Of a stretch of 64,000 nucleotides of DNA, positions 1 through 7,090 are shown in pieces. The position numbers and the translations under genes are program-made. Location: assembly GCA_965249005.1 (NCBI GenBank), contig CBDFLD010000006.1, positions 1 to 64,000 on the forward strand, written 5' to 3'. The notes below the pieces were generated by a model. The model worked only from the letters and a program-made list of their open reading frames with translations, searched no databases and was not told where the DNA came from. Each line of letters starts with the position of its first letter. Position 1 is the stretch's first letter. The stretch comes from CBDFLD01 sp965249005 (GTDB taxonomy: Bacteria > Acidobacteriota > UBA6911).

Positions 1-17
1 GTCGATACCGCACGCTC

Positions 18-245
18 ATGGCTGCGGCAAACCGCACGGCTGACCGCTCGTTCAATGATGCCGTCGAGCGCAACGATCAGGCCGAGGCAAAGAAGGTGTC
101 TGGTGTGTTGCGTGACTACCTTGGACGTCTCAAGACGGAGTTGCGGAAAATGGAGCTGTATCTTAAGCACAAGCACGCCGCTGGGCCGGTCTTTGATCGT
201 TCGTCCGTCATCGATGACATCTATGGCGAGTCCGTCAAAGGATGA
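18..245 (+). CDS. Hypothetical protein, possibly the 3' end of a longer gene
   Basis: A 75-residue charged, probably helical protein (rich in Lys, Arg, Asp and Glu) ending before the minus-strand cargo block. The reading frame stays open to the left edge of the window, so the ATG at 18 may be internal to a gene that starts outside. No motif is recognised. It lies on the far side of the phage-like element from the integrase. The following 129 bases (246-374) hold nothing I can identify. Confidence 0.4.
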   Translation: MAAANRTADRSFNDAVERNDQAEAKKVSGVLRDYLGRLKTELRKMELYLKHKHAAGPVFDRSSVIDDIYGESVKG

Positions 246-374
246 CGCAGTCCAGGGAGAGACGCGGGAATTCCCTGGAATCAGTTTCTCAGGGTGGGAG
301 ATCGTTAAAGCTTCGGACAGATCTTCTACAACGGCCCGCTTGTCCGTTCTAGGGTGATCTGCTCTGAGGGAGCC

Positions 375-1148
375 TCAGAAGATGCTCCATCGAGGGAATC
401 CACCTAAACCAGTAGAAGCATTGGCATCCATAACAAATTGATACCTCCAGCTGACACCATTACCCCAACCGGGTAGGAGTACGTCCGCATGTTCGGCTGA
501 ATAAAGAATAATTGAATTGAGAATCTCGCGGACCGTTATGTTTTTCAGTTCTAGGGTAACTCTTGGTTTTGGTGCATTACCGGATATTATGGATCCAGCC
601 GTACCACCAGGTACCTTTCCAGCTCTCTTCAATGCCTCGTAATGATCTCTTCTTTTTTGGGCTAATAAACTTTGCAGCTCCGGCGAATACTCATCAACGC
701 TATGCACAAGCGCGGGTATAGTTATCTCCTTGTCAACACTAAACTTGCTTACAAAGATATTCAACAAGTTATTCGGATCCTTCTTGGCTCCCTTCGGCAT
801 AACATTAATCAACGTTTTGCCAATCAGTTCATAGCTATAGCGAGGATCCGAAGCTATTAGCGCTTCTACTATCTCTCGCACCGATGTGTTGGTACGCTCA
901 AGGGAGATTCCTGCATGCTGTTCGTGTCGAAGTGTAGGTACTTCTTCGAAGCCGATGAGGATTTCTGAGGGATTTTGCAACCGAAGACGTTCAAGAGCTT
1001 TAAACATACTGACATCTTCAACTTTGAAGTATTTGACTTTGAGGTCAAGGAGTGTTTCTTCTTTGCCTTGTGCGCTTGTAGCATACGCACCGGTACTTAC
1101 AAAAGCCAGGCAGCCAAGTAGCCAGCACATAGATGCAATGCCTGTCAT
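375..1148 (-). CDS. Secreted protein with STN/secretin-like segments, unknown function
   Basis: The 257-residue product starts with a signal peptide (hydrophobic residues about 5-21, cleavage likely after a TGAYATSA stretch). Two segments, near residues 35-75 and near 200-220 (VTLELKNITVREILNSII), resemble the short helical repeats of STN or secretin N-terminal domains, which normally mediate protein-protein contacts in the periplasm. The ATG lies one base after the stop codon of the upstream disrupted gene, so the two form an operon. No enzyme motif is seen. The function is unknown; as phage cargo it may act in the envelope. The secretin-like reading is weak. Confidence 0.6.
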   Translation of the reverse strand: MTGIASMCWLLGCLAFVSTGAYATSAQGKEETLLDLKVKYFKVEDVSMFKALERLRLQNPSEILIGFEEVPTLRHEQHAGISLERTNTSVREIVEALIASDPRYSYELIGKTLINVMPKGAKKDPNNLLNIFVSKFSVDKEITIPALVHSVDEYSPELQSLLAQKRRDHYEALKRAGKVPGGTAGSIISGNAPKPRVTLELKNITVREILNSIILYSAEHADVLLPGWGNGVSWRYQFVMDANASTGLGGFPRWSIF

Positions 1149-1921
1149 CCTAAAAAACCTTTCCGTGCCATTGATCTACTATGGTGTGATTGTTACCCCA
1201 GAACACGTCCAGTTGACACTTTTGGTGGCCACAGTATTGGAAAGTTCCACCAGATGGATTCACGGAGGCCTGAAGCTGAATGGAGTTCATCCCAGTACTT
1301 CCCTGTCGAAGCGGGACCTTTGCAGGGCCAGTAACACTCGTTATCTTAGGCTTCAGTTCTTCTCCTGTCTCCGGATCAAACACCGTCAGCAGGGCTCTTT
1401 GACTCCGCCGGGTTGGATTGAAAGCCGAGAGCAGGGCTTGCATTGGAATAACATTTCCCAAGCTGCCCGCTGTTTTGATCGGGACCCTGACGCTATGGTA
1501 CCTGTTTGAAACAAGGGTTGCTACATCGAACACCGGTATTGGGTTCAAGAAAGAATCTCCGTGCAGCAAACCTATCGACAACAGATCTCCCGGCATGCCA
1601 CTGTGCCTTATCGTGATCGATCCAGCTTTCCAGTTTCCCTTGTTTCTCATCGGCGACAGAATATAGCGAGCGTGAGGGTTCAGCTTTCCCTCGTAAGTTA
1701 TTCTTCTTCCATGTGCTGACGTAACAGTCGCCCAGTACTTGAGCGGAGAGTCACTGGAGTTGAGCATTGCATAAATAGGCTCAATCCTGTTTCTCTTCCC
1801 GAACGATCGCGTATCCCAAAAGGAACGTACCTGGACAGATGCATATTTCCCCACCTCGAGCAAGGGAATCTCCGTTGCCTGGCTTCCCATCTGCACCACT
1901 GCCCAGGCACTGAGTGAATTA

Positions 1922-2473
1922 CCCTCGCCTGAAGGCGAGGGCTTCGGTCGTCGGCTGAAGCCGACTAAAGGCCTCGCCTCATAGAATGGCCTATTCCGTT
2001 ATCTTAAAGTCCCGGTCCTCCTGGGGCTCGACACCTTGTTGCTCAATGTACTGCTTGATCACTTCGTCCGTCACATTTCCTGTCGTACACACAAAGTACC
2101 CTCGTGCCCACAGGTGCCGGCCCCAGAACTCCCTTTGCACCGACCTATATTCCCTCATTAGATGGTGACTGCTCTTCCCCTTCACGGCCTGCATGATTCG
2201 GCTCGGCGACACCTGCGGCGGCATGCTCAACATCAAGTGCACATGATCTGGACTCACATTCCCTTTCACAATCACCACATCCTCAGATGCACAGATCTCT
2301 CGGATCAGCTCTCTTGTCCTTCTGGCTATGTCCCCCTTCAGGACCGGCTTGCGGTACTTCGTGATAAACACAAAGTGATATTGCAGCTCATAGACTGTGT
2401 GCGATCCTTTCCGGTATCTCGGCATGCATCATTGTACCGCAAGCCTCCTAAAGGCTTCGCCTGAAGGCGAGGG
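1922..2473 (-). mobile_element. IS200/IS605-type insertion sequence
   Basis: A single-gene element bounded by subterminal hairpins. The palindrome CCCTCGCCTGAAGGCGAGGG lies at 1922-1941 and its 16-base core is repeated at 2458-2473. A second hairpin (GTCGGC TGAA GCCGAC) follows the first, and an AAGCCT/AGGCTT hairpin accompanies the second. IS200/IS605 elements move as single strands using hairpin ends and make no target duplication, which fits the absence of a clear duplication here. Exact boundaries are uncertain by 5-10 bases. Confidence 0.75.
1991..2425 (-). CDS. tnpA: IS200/IS605 family transposase TnpA (Y1 HUH)
   Basis: A 144-residue single-strand transposase of normal length for the family. 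The metal-binding HUH motif appears as HVHLML near residue 62, and the catalytic tyrosine is in VIKQYIEQQ near residue 124. No TnpB accompanies it. It is complete and probably functional. It lies in the same orientation as the gene it interrupts. Confidence 0.92.
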   Translation of the reverse strand: MPRYRKGSHTVYELQYHFVFITKYRKPVLKGDIARRTRELIREICASEDVVIVKGNVSPDHVHLMLSMPPQVSPSRIMQAVKGKSSHHLMREYRSVQREFWGRHLWARGYFVCTTGNVTDEVIKQYIEQQGVEPQEDRDFKITE

Positions 2474-3009
2474 ATTTCACCCATCCCCGAGTGGGACATT
2501 AACATTGGTTGGCCCAGGTACTCTACCTTCACGCTGCCGTCGACGAACCTTCTGCCGGCATTTGCCAGAACTTCATTGAGAGAAACGTCGGCATAAGTAT
2601 TAGGTTCTACCTCCTGATAAATAGGGAAGTAGGCCTGACCTCGTGGACTGAAAACGGTTATACGTACCGTTATCGGGTCCGAGAACATGTTCATCAGATA
2701 CAGCGAAGTTTGGGTGCCAGGTGCGATTGAGTAATAGGGCAAAAACAGACTGACAGGATGGAAGTTATCTCGATGTTGTTGTCGATGAGCCTCGGTCCTG
2801 GCTTGGACTTGCTCTTTGGTCAGGACATCTGACCGGTCGTTCCCTCCCCGCTGTTGTGGTCCAAACCCAAGCGTGAACGTCAGGGGAATCAATGCGATGA
2901 GAGCCACCGTTGCAATAATTCGCAGCCGACCGGTCTTACTGGCAACAGAAAAGATTTTCACACGCCCTGCCATCTTGTTGTTCCCCTCAAAAAATAACGG
3001 TCGTCACCA

Positions 3010-3165
3010 CTACCTCGCCATCCACTTCACCTCGCCGATGATCTTCGCCTCAACGGGCCAGGGTACAGGCTCCCAGTCTGGATGATCGCTGACCAGCAAC
3101 CAGTGGCCCCGCTTGTCCTTACCTGCCCGCTTGACGACCAAGCCATCTTCCGTGCGCACCACGAA
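3010..3165 (-). pseudogene. Repressor 3'-end remnant A (S24 peptidase C-terminus)
   Basis: Read on the minus strand this stretch encodes FVVRTEDGLVVKRAGKDKRG, continuing to a tail ending GEVKWMAR and a TAG stop at 3010. It aligns without gaps to the last 51 residues of the intact S24 repressor at 5278-6198 (IFVLGTEDGTIVKRL ... VIGQVMWAGRTL), including the catalytic-lysine neighbourhood. There is no start codon or N-terminus. It sits between the two-membrane-segment small protein and the IS-split secreted gene. Confidence 0.8.
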
Positions 3166-3336
3166 TCAGCGGAGCCAGTATCCCACTACCACGCCGATGA
3201 TTCCGAAGGCCCACTTGTTGAAGGAATCGTCGTAACTGGCTGACAAGACCACGAAAAGCGCCGCAACGAGAACAATCAAGCTAATCGTCACCCGAACTAA
3301 GAATATCGCTCGTCTAAACCAGATCTCATCATTCAT
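3166..3336 (-). CDS. Small membrane protein, 56 residues, two membrane segments
   Basis: Starts MNDEIWFRRAIFLVRV and ends GIIGVVVGYWLR. Hydrophobic segments lie at about residues 10-32 and 43-54. Its ATG overlaps the TGA of the upstream coiled-coil gene (ATGA at 3333-3336), a sign of coupled translation, and its stop sits directly against repressor remnant A. Small two-span proteins beside phage immunity genes are often superinfection-exclusion or holin-like proteins; for this one that is only a guess. Confidence 0.65.
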   Translation of the reverse strand: MNDEIWFRRAIFLVRVTISLIVLVAALFVVLSASYDDSFNKWAFGIIGVVVGYWLR

Positions 3337-3758
3337 ACAGGGGGCTTCTTAGAGCGGTCTTTCTCAGATGACCAGTCCTTGATTATTTCGATTGCCTCGC
3401 GAATATGAGTTCCAAAGAGTCTTTCCTGTGGATCTATGTGCCTAGGTTTGCGGCGGAGAAAGGCTCGGAAGTTCTCTATTGTTTTCGCCCATTCCTTGCC
3501 CAATTTCATGCTGTCGTTCCTAGCCTCAATTATAGACGACATCTGTTTTTGATTAGCAAGGAATTGATCACCGAGTTCCGCACACTTTTTCAAGGTGTCG
3601 TTATAGGCTTCTATGCCTTTCATGATCTCTTTGCCGCTGTCCGCATGGAATTTAGCCAACTCCCTGGAAGCTTCTCGTGCTTTGTTATTGACCTCGGAGA
3701 TGGCTTCGCAGATCTCGTCTACGGCAGACCTGGTATCCAGCTTATTTTGCCCCCTCAT
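3333..3758 (-). CDS. Coiled-coil hypothetical protein
   Basis: A 141-residue, almost wholly alpha-helical, highly charged protein starting MRGQNKLDTRSAVDEICEA. Heptad-like spacing runs through residues 10-100; there is no signal peptide or membrane segment. An upstream in-frame extension is rejected because the ATG at 3758 overlaps the stop codon of repressor remnant B (TTATGA), mirroring the neighbouring cargo genes. It is coupled by ATGA to the small membrane protein downstream. Function unknown. Confidence 0.65.
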   Translation of the reverse strand: MRGQNKLDTRSAVDEICEAISEVNNKAREASRELAKFHADSGKEIMKGIEAYNDTLKKCAELGDQFLANQKQMSSIIEARNDSMKLGKEWAKTIENFRAFLRRKPRHIDPQERLFGTHIREAIEIIKDWSSEKDRSKKPPV

Positions 3759-3808
3759 AACGTCCTCCCAGCCCACATCACTTGCCCGATCACCACGGCA
3801 TCTTCCGT
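3755..3808 (-). pseudogene. Repressor 3'-end remnant B (last about 17 codons)
   Basis: Encodes EDAVVIGQVMWAGRTL followed by TGA, identical over its last 12 residues to the C-terminus of the intact repressor (VIGQVMWAGRTL). DNA identity is also high: a block beginning CGTCCTCCCAGCCCACATCA on the plus strand is shared with 5284 onward. An in-frame stop lies directly upstream, so only the tail remains. Its stop codon overlaps the start of the coiled-coil gene. Confidence 0.8.
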
Positions 3809-3846
3809 TCACGCATGTATTGGATTACAATAGGAGCGACATGGCA

Positions 3847-4656
3847 TCAAGAGAACTCACCCCGGAATTTCTGGAGGATGCTGCGAACTTCGCCCGACAA
3901 CTCCAGCAGGACTGGGATAACCGCTTCATTATGGGAGCCAGTGATATTCTCGATTATTACCTTCGGTTCGGACTTAATTTCTATGTCCATTTCAGGACGT
4001 ATGCCCATGCCCGGCCCTACGGAGAATTCGTAGCCTGCGTCAATTCCTTCAGTGGTCTGGTCGCTGATAAACTTCGCCTCCCCGGCCTCGTCAATCCAAT
4101 TGACGACGATCCCACCCGGTTGGGTAAGAAAGGCGCGAATGAAGAAGTTATGCTTGTCCCAGTCGTTGAACTCTTTAAGTCTCCAGAGGGGGTGTTCCTC
4201 GTAACTGGCCCCCAAACGGTAGGGTTGAAACGATTCGATGAGTTCGAGAGCGGCCGGGGAGACGCCCTCTACTTTCCCTTCGAGGACAGACTTGTCTTTT
4301 GGGGTGCGAGAGAAAATGGGCCAAGCTATTTTCCTCGATCGGAACGGTTCGTTTTTATTCGCTCTGATCAGTTCGAAGACAAGGTAGTCAAGCGCGGAGC
4401 GGAGATGGTATACCGCCTCACCGGCCAAGATACTGAATTCGTAGGGGACCGGAGGGAAGTTCACTTCCTCGACGGTGATTTTAAGCCAGGGCGGATCTCC
4501 TTGGAAATCTCTTCTTACCTTGTAGCCACAAGAACTAAGAAAGGCGTCGATTTTGGCGCTCAGGTTCGCAATGTGTTCATCGGCCCGTTCAATCTTCCTG
4601 AGAGGAGCTTCTAGCGAGGGCTCTTCTCTTGCCATGCTCCACGACCAGGTTTCCAT
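3847..4656 (-). CDS. Hypothetical cytoplasmic protein, HEPN-like helical core
   Basis: 269 residues. An N-terminal helical region (RADEHIANLSAKIDAFL, near residue 24) and a central helix (GEAVYHLRSALDYLVFELI, near residue 80) resemble a widespread family of uncharacterised proteins, often cargo in mobile regions, with a HEPN-like helical pair. The C-terminal half is beta-rich. No RxxxxH nuclease motif is obvious. The ATG follows the TAG stop of repressor remnant C with no gap, so it is probably translated by coupling; the second ATG at 4635 is an alternative start. A large opposite-strand frame here is a shadow. Confidence 0.65.
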   Translation of the reverse strand: METWSWSMAREEPSLEAPLRKIERADEHIANLSAKIDAFLSSCGYKVRRDFQGDPPWLKITVEEVNFPPVPYEFSILAGEAVYHLRSALDYLVFELIRANKNEPFRSRKIAWPIFSRTPKDKSVLEGKVEGVSPAALELIESFQPYRLGASYEEHPLWRLKEFNDWDKHNFFIRAFLTQPGGIVVNWIDEAGEAKFISDQTTEGIDAGYEFSVGPGMGIRPEMDIEIKSEPKVIIENITGSHNEAVIPVLLELSGEVRSILQKFRGEFS

Positions 4657-4808
4657 CTAGCCCCTCACCACTCCACCGCCGACCACCTGGCCGATAGTCA
4701 CGGCGTCTTCCGGCCAGGGCACAGGCCGCCACTCTGGATTATCGCTGACTAGGAGCCAGTTGCCCTCCTTGTCCTTCCCAACACGAAAATACGATTCTGG
4801 AGGCGGCC
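4657..4808 (-). pseudogene. Repressor 3'-end remnant C, frameshifted
   Basis: The minus strand encodes GRLQNRIFVLG in one frame, then after a deletion of about ten codons continues in another frame as GKDKEGNWLLVSDNPEW and a tail ending in TAG at 4657. This matches the intact repressor's RRLGNRIFVLG ... WQLLSDN ... VIGQV. The frame change removes the catalytic-lysine segment. It lies directly before the HEPN-like cargo gene. Confidence 0.8.
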
Positions 4809-4819
4809 AGGGTCGTTAG

Positions 4820-4855
4820 ATAGGCTAGCGGCTATTAGTCGCTGGCCTATTTTTT
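4820..4855 (+). terminator. Rho-independent terminator-like hairpin reading rightward
   Basis: ATAGGC pairs with GCCTAT and AGCG with CGCT around a short loop, followed by a run of six T on the plus strand. All nearby genes are on the minus strand, where no T-run follows. It would therefore stop antisense transcription entering from the left, or be a relic of a lost plus-strand gene. Confidence 0.5.
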
Positions 4856-4871
4856 CCTTTCTCGGTCATGT

Positions 4872-5201
4872 CTAACGCCCACAGGTCCTGTTGTACATCC
4901 ACAGGGAGAGTACGGAGATGACACCGGCATAGAGCGCGATGCTCACCTGATCCACGATGGCGTCCAGCGAAGCGCCAATTGCGGGAATGGCGCTGAGCAC
5001 GTCGGCGTCGGCGGCAGCGCCCACCGCGAGCGTCAGGACCAAGTAGGCTGTTGCGTCAGCTACGGCAATCGCCACCCCGGCATATGCCAAGCCCAGCAAG
5101 ACTAAGATGATGGGCAGAACTCCCCCGGGGACCGCATTGGGCGCTAAGCCCTGAACAAGCGCTACCAAGAACACTAAACCAGCGATGATTCTTGTTACCA
5201 T
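4872..5201 (-). CDS. Small integral membrane protein, unknown
   Basis: 109 residues from the ATG at 5201, chosen because GGGAG stands 8 bases upstream; a longer TTG start at 5216 would place that ribosome site inside the gene. Three to four hydrophobic segments: residues about 4-22, 28-47, 50-65 and 85-105. The middle is rich in Ala, Asp and Val. It is the first gene downstream of the intact repressor, about 75 bases after its stop, so it would be expressed in the lysogen. No family recognised. Confidence 0.6.
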   Translation of the reverse strand: MVTRIIAGLVFLVALVQGLAPNAVPGGVLPIILVLLGLAYAGVAIAVADATAYLVLTLAVGAAADADVLSAIPAIGASLDAIVDQVSIALYAGVISVLSLWMYNRTCGR

Positions 5202-5277
5202 TTTGTTTTCTCCCAAAGTAGGTGGTGTCTTGTTGTGGAGTGTATCTTCTTAGGTCATGCCTTTTTTCTCTGCTTCC

Positions 5278-6198
5278 TCACAGCGTCCTCCCAGCCCACA
5301 TCACCTGCCCGATCACCGTGGCTGTTTGCGGCCAAGGCAGGGGCTTGTAATTTTTGTTGTCGCTGAGCAGTTGCCAGTGGTGGTTGTCATGAGCCAGCCG
5401 CTTTACGATGGTTCCGTCTTCAGTCCCCAACACGAAAATGCGGTTTCCGAGGCGGCGGACCCGTTGGTGATCGACTAGAATCCAGGCCCCGCTTTGCAGG
5501 TTCGGCTCCATCGAATCGCCGATTACTTCAATCACGCTGGACAGCATATTGTTGATCCCGTGCTTGGTGAGCCAGTCCCGGCGAAAGGGCAGATAGCCCA
5601 TGACAGCTTCATTGTCGATGATGGCCCCCGATCCAGCAGCGGCTCGGACCTCCTCGCGGAGCGGGACGGGCAGCACGTCGGGAGTCAGGGATGCCGGGAA
5701 TTTCAGGATCTTGGCCGGGATCTTTGGGCCTGCCAGGGCATCGGGGTCGGTTAGGTCGGTCACGGCTTCCGGTGGGGTCAGATCATCGGCAGGCGCTTCT
5801 TTGGAAAAATCGGCTATCAAGCCTTGAAGGATCTCCCTGTGATGGTCTCGTCCCTCCGCAAAGATCCAACTCAGCTTCAGAAGATACTCTCCATTGTCCG
5901 TGTTGAGTTGATCGACGACGGCCTGCTGTTGGGAGGTGAGGGTGTGGCCGCAGATTTCGGCGTCGGTGCCGCCGATGGCCCTATAGAAGCGCGATACAGG
6001 AACGCCATAGGCCTTAGCAAGGGTTAGGATTTTAGGAAATGTGGGGAGGGTTCCTGCCTCGTATCTAGGAACTGTGGTGTTGTCCACGTAGAAGGCTGGA
6101 TCGAGGTTTTTACCCATTTCCTCCACAACAATCAACTTGCTATTAGAGGATTTCCTTAGGTGCTTGCAAAACCCCGCGAAGTCCTCTCGGACACTCAT
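5278..6198 (-). CDS. CI-like phage repressor, HTH plus S24 (LexA-like) peptidase
   Basis: 306 residues. The N-terminal DNA-binding region (about residues 10-80, PRYEAGTLPTFPKILTLAKA) is Xre-like; residues 200-306 form an S24 peptidase. The serine nucleophile lies in IGDSMEPNL and the lysine base in GTIVKRLAHD, so the protein should self-cleave on RecA activation and release lysogeny. The linker is Pro- and Asp-rich. Its -10 box lies only 7 bases from the ATG, implying a leaderless message as in lambda cI. Its 3' end has three degenerate copies downstream (3010-3165, 3755-3808, 4657-4808). Confidence 0.92.
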   Translation of the reverse strand: MSVREDFAGFCKHLRKSSNSKLIVVEEMGKNLDPAFYVDNTTVPRYEAGTLPTFPKILTLAKAYGVPVSRFYRAIGGTDAEICGHTLTSQQQAVVDQLNTDNGEYLLKLSWIFAEGRDHHREILQGLIADFSKEAPADDLTPPEAVTDLTDPDALAGPKIPAKILKFPASLTPDVLPVPLREEVRAAAGSGAIIDNEAVMGYLPFRRDWLTKHGINNMLSSVIEVIGDSMEPNLQSGAWILVDHQRVRRLGNRIFVLGTEDGTIVKRLAHDNHHWQLLSDNKNYKPLPWPQTATVIGQVMWAGRTL

Positions 6199-6211
6199 AA
6201 CACTGATTATA
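6199..6211 (-). promoter_or_regulatory. Repressor maintenance promoter, leaderless -10 box
   Basis: TATAAT on the minus strand (6211-6206) is followed by CAGTGTT and then the repressor ATG at 6198. With normal spacing transcription would begin at or one base before the A of the ATG. No strong -35 is visible at 17 bases, which suits a promoter that needs activation by bound repressor. Confidence 0.55.
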
Positions 6212-6243
6212 CTTAAGAAAAAACAAGTTTTTCCGATTTGATG

Positions 6244-6263
6244 CTTGACATAAACAAGTCAAG
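6244..6263. promoter_or_regulatory. Probable operator palindrome
   Basis: CTTGACATAAACAAGTCAAG is an inverted repeat with 6-base arms and overlaps the -35 box of the rightward early promoter. A second palindrome, AAAAACAAGTTTTT (about 6219-6232), lies toward the repressor gene. Both sit in the only gap between the divergent repressor and Cro-like genes. Confidence 0.6.
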
Positions 6264-6274
6264 GCCATTAATAT
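6245..6274 (+). promoter_or_regulatory. Early rightward promoter (PR-like)
   Basis: TTGACA at 6245-6250, an 18-base spacer and TAATAT at 6269-6274 make a near-consensus sigma-70 promoter. It faces the Cro-like gene, and its -35 box is inside the operator palindrome, so bound repressor would block it. Confidence 0.7.
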
Positions 6275-6299
6275 TGCATATATACAAAGAAGCCTATGA

Positions 6300-6509
6300 A
6301 TGTTTGATATAAGCAGAATCGAAAAGGCCCGTATTCTCCAAGGTTTAACTAAGGGTGGCCTCGCTAAGAAGGCCGGAATCCACCCCACCACCTACACGCT
6401 GATTCTCAAGGGATCGAACCACCATCCCCCCACCATCAAGAAGATCGCGGACGCCCTGGGGCTGGAGATGAAGGAAATCTACATCGACGAGAAGGCCAAG
6501 AGCGCCTGA
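6300..6509 (+). CDS. Cro-like small HTH protein (Xre family)
   Basis: 69 residues that are almost entirely one helix-turn-helix domain: RILQGLTKGGLAKKAGIHPT followed by a recognition helix near residues 27-38 and IKKIADALGLEMKEIYI. It has no peptidase domain. It is divergent from the S24 repressor across a 100-base operator region, so a Cro-type or antirepressor role is likely. A four-codon frame with its own ATG at 6296 overlaps the start. Confidence 0.85.
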   Translation: MFDISRIEKARILQGLTKGGLAKKAGIHPTTYTLILKGSNHHPPTIKKIADALGLEMKEIYIDEKAKSA

Positions 6510-6520
6510 AGGAGCGAAGC

Positions 6521-6847
6521 ATGAGCCGAGCAATGAACAAGACCGAAACCGAGAGCATGCGCTGTACGCCTGATTTGTCTTCAGCCCTGAGGGACTACGC
6601 CGAGCAATACGGCATGACTGTTTCCGCATTGTTGGAGACTCTAGCCCAGCGCTTCGTGAACGCCCAAAGGGATTTACAAGGTTTATCGCCTCACGACGTC
6701 CTGGTGATGGCAGACCGGATACACAGGCGCGTCCACGAAGCCTACGAGGACGGCTTTTTGGACAAACCGGAGAGCTGGGAAATCAGGGACCTGCTGACGG
6801 AAACGGACATGGCGGTGCTGAAGGAGAGGCGAGGGGAGGCGGCGTGA
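6521..6847 (+). CDS. Hypothetical early phage protein
   Basis: 108 residues, helical, Arg- and Glu-rich. The segment RCTPDLSSALRDYAEQYGMT resembles a short ribbon-helix-helix or antitoxin-like region (residues 11-50), but I cannot assign a family. It begins 11 bases after the Cro-like gene, so it belongs to the early rightward operon. ATG at 6533 is an alternative start. Confidence 0.55.
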   Translation: MSRAMNKTETESMRCTPDLSSALRDYAEQYGMTVSALLETLAQRFVNAQRDLQGLSPHDVLVMADRIHRRVHEAYEDGFLDKPESWEIRDLLTETDMAVLKERRGEAA

Positions 6848-7041
6848 GGGGACGAGTTGTAAGAAGCGCAGCTGGAAAAATGCTAGCTGCAATCTATAGC
6901 AAATTATCATTAATTTGGAATGTGGCCTGTCGAGTATTATCAGGCCCCCCGGATTTGCCGCCCTTGCTTGGGTATAACGGCGAAGGTGACGCAGAGGATC
7001 CTCCACTGCTTCGTACTGAACAATCACTCCAGAAAACAACG

Positions 7042-7055
7042 AAATCAATTGGAGA
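7042..7055. repeat. 14-bp direct repeat, left copy
   Basis: AAATCAATTGGAGA immediately left of the IS3-type element; an identical copy lies at 8467-8480. The flanking bases differ on both sides, so the repeat is exactly 14 bp. Confidence 0.9.
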
Positions 7056-7090
7056 TGTAGCGCACCCGGTTCCTTGGACACAAGTTTGAG

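Larger units (their letters stand above)
1150..2973 (-). pseudogene. Membrane-anchored or secreted protein gene split by an IS200-type insertion
   Basis: The N-terminal part (2973 down to about 2474) encodes a signal anchor at residues 17-37 followed by a beta-rich domain. The C-terminal part (about 1921 down to 1150) continues the same kind of beta-rich domain and ends one base before the next gene. Between them sits an IS200/IS605-type element. Without the insert the product would be roughly 410 residues. The start is chosen by the GAGGGGAA ribosome site 6-8 bases upstream. The gene begins about 35 bases after the stop codon of a remnant repressor tail, as do other cargo genes here. No family is recognised. 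The exact junction is unclear because both ends of the element carry the same hairpin, so restoration of frame is inferred. Confidence 0.65.

Noticed and set aside
3613..4614. Long plus-strand frame of 333 codons
   Set aside because: It lies antisense to the HEPN-like gene and crosses the coiled-coil gene; it has no motif, and the minus-strand products are family-like with coupled starts.
6844..7089. Plus-strand frame whose continuation past the IS3-type element also stays open (to 8556)
   Set aside because: It has no motif. The minus-strand frame across the same junction forms a second membrane segment, which is a better explanation.
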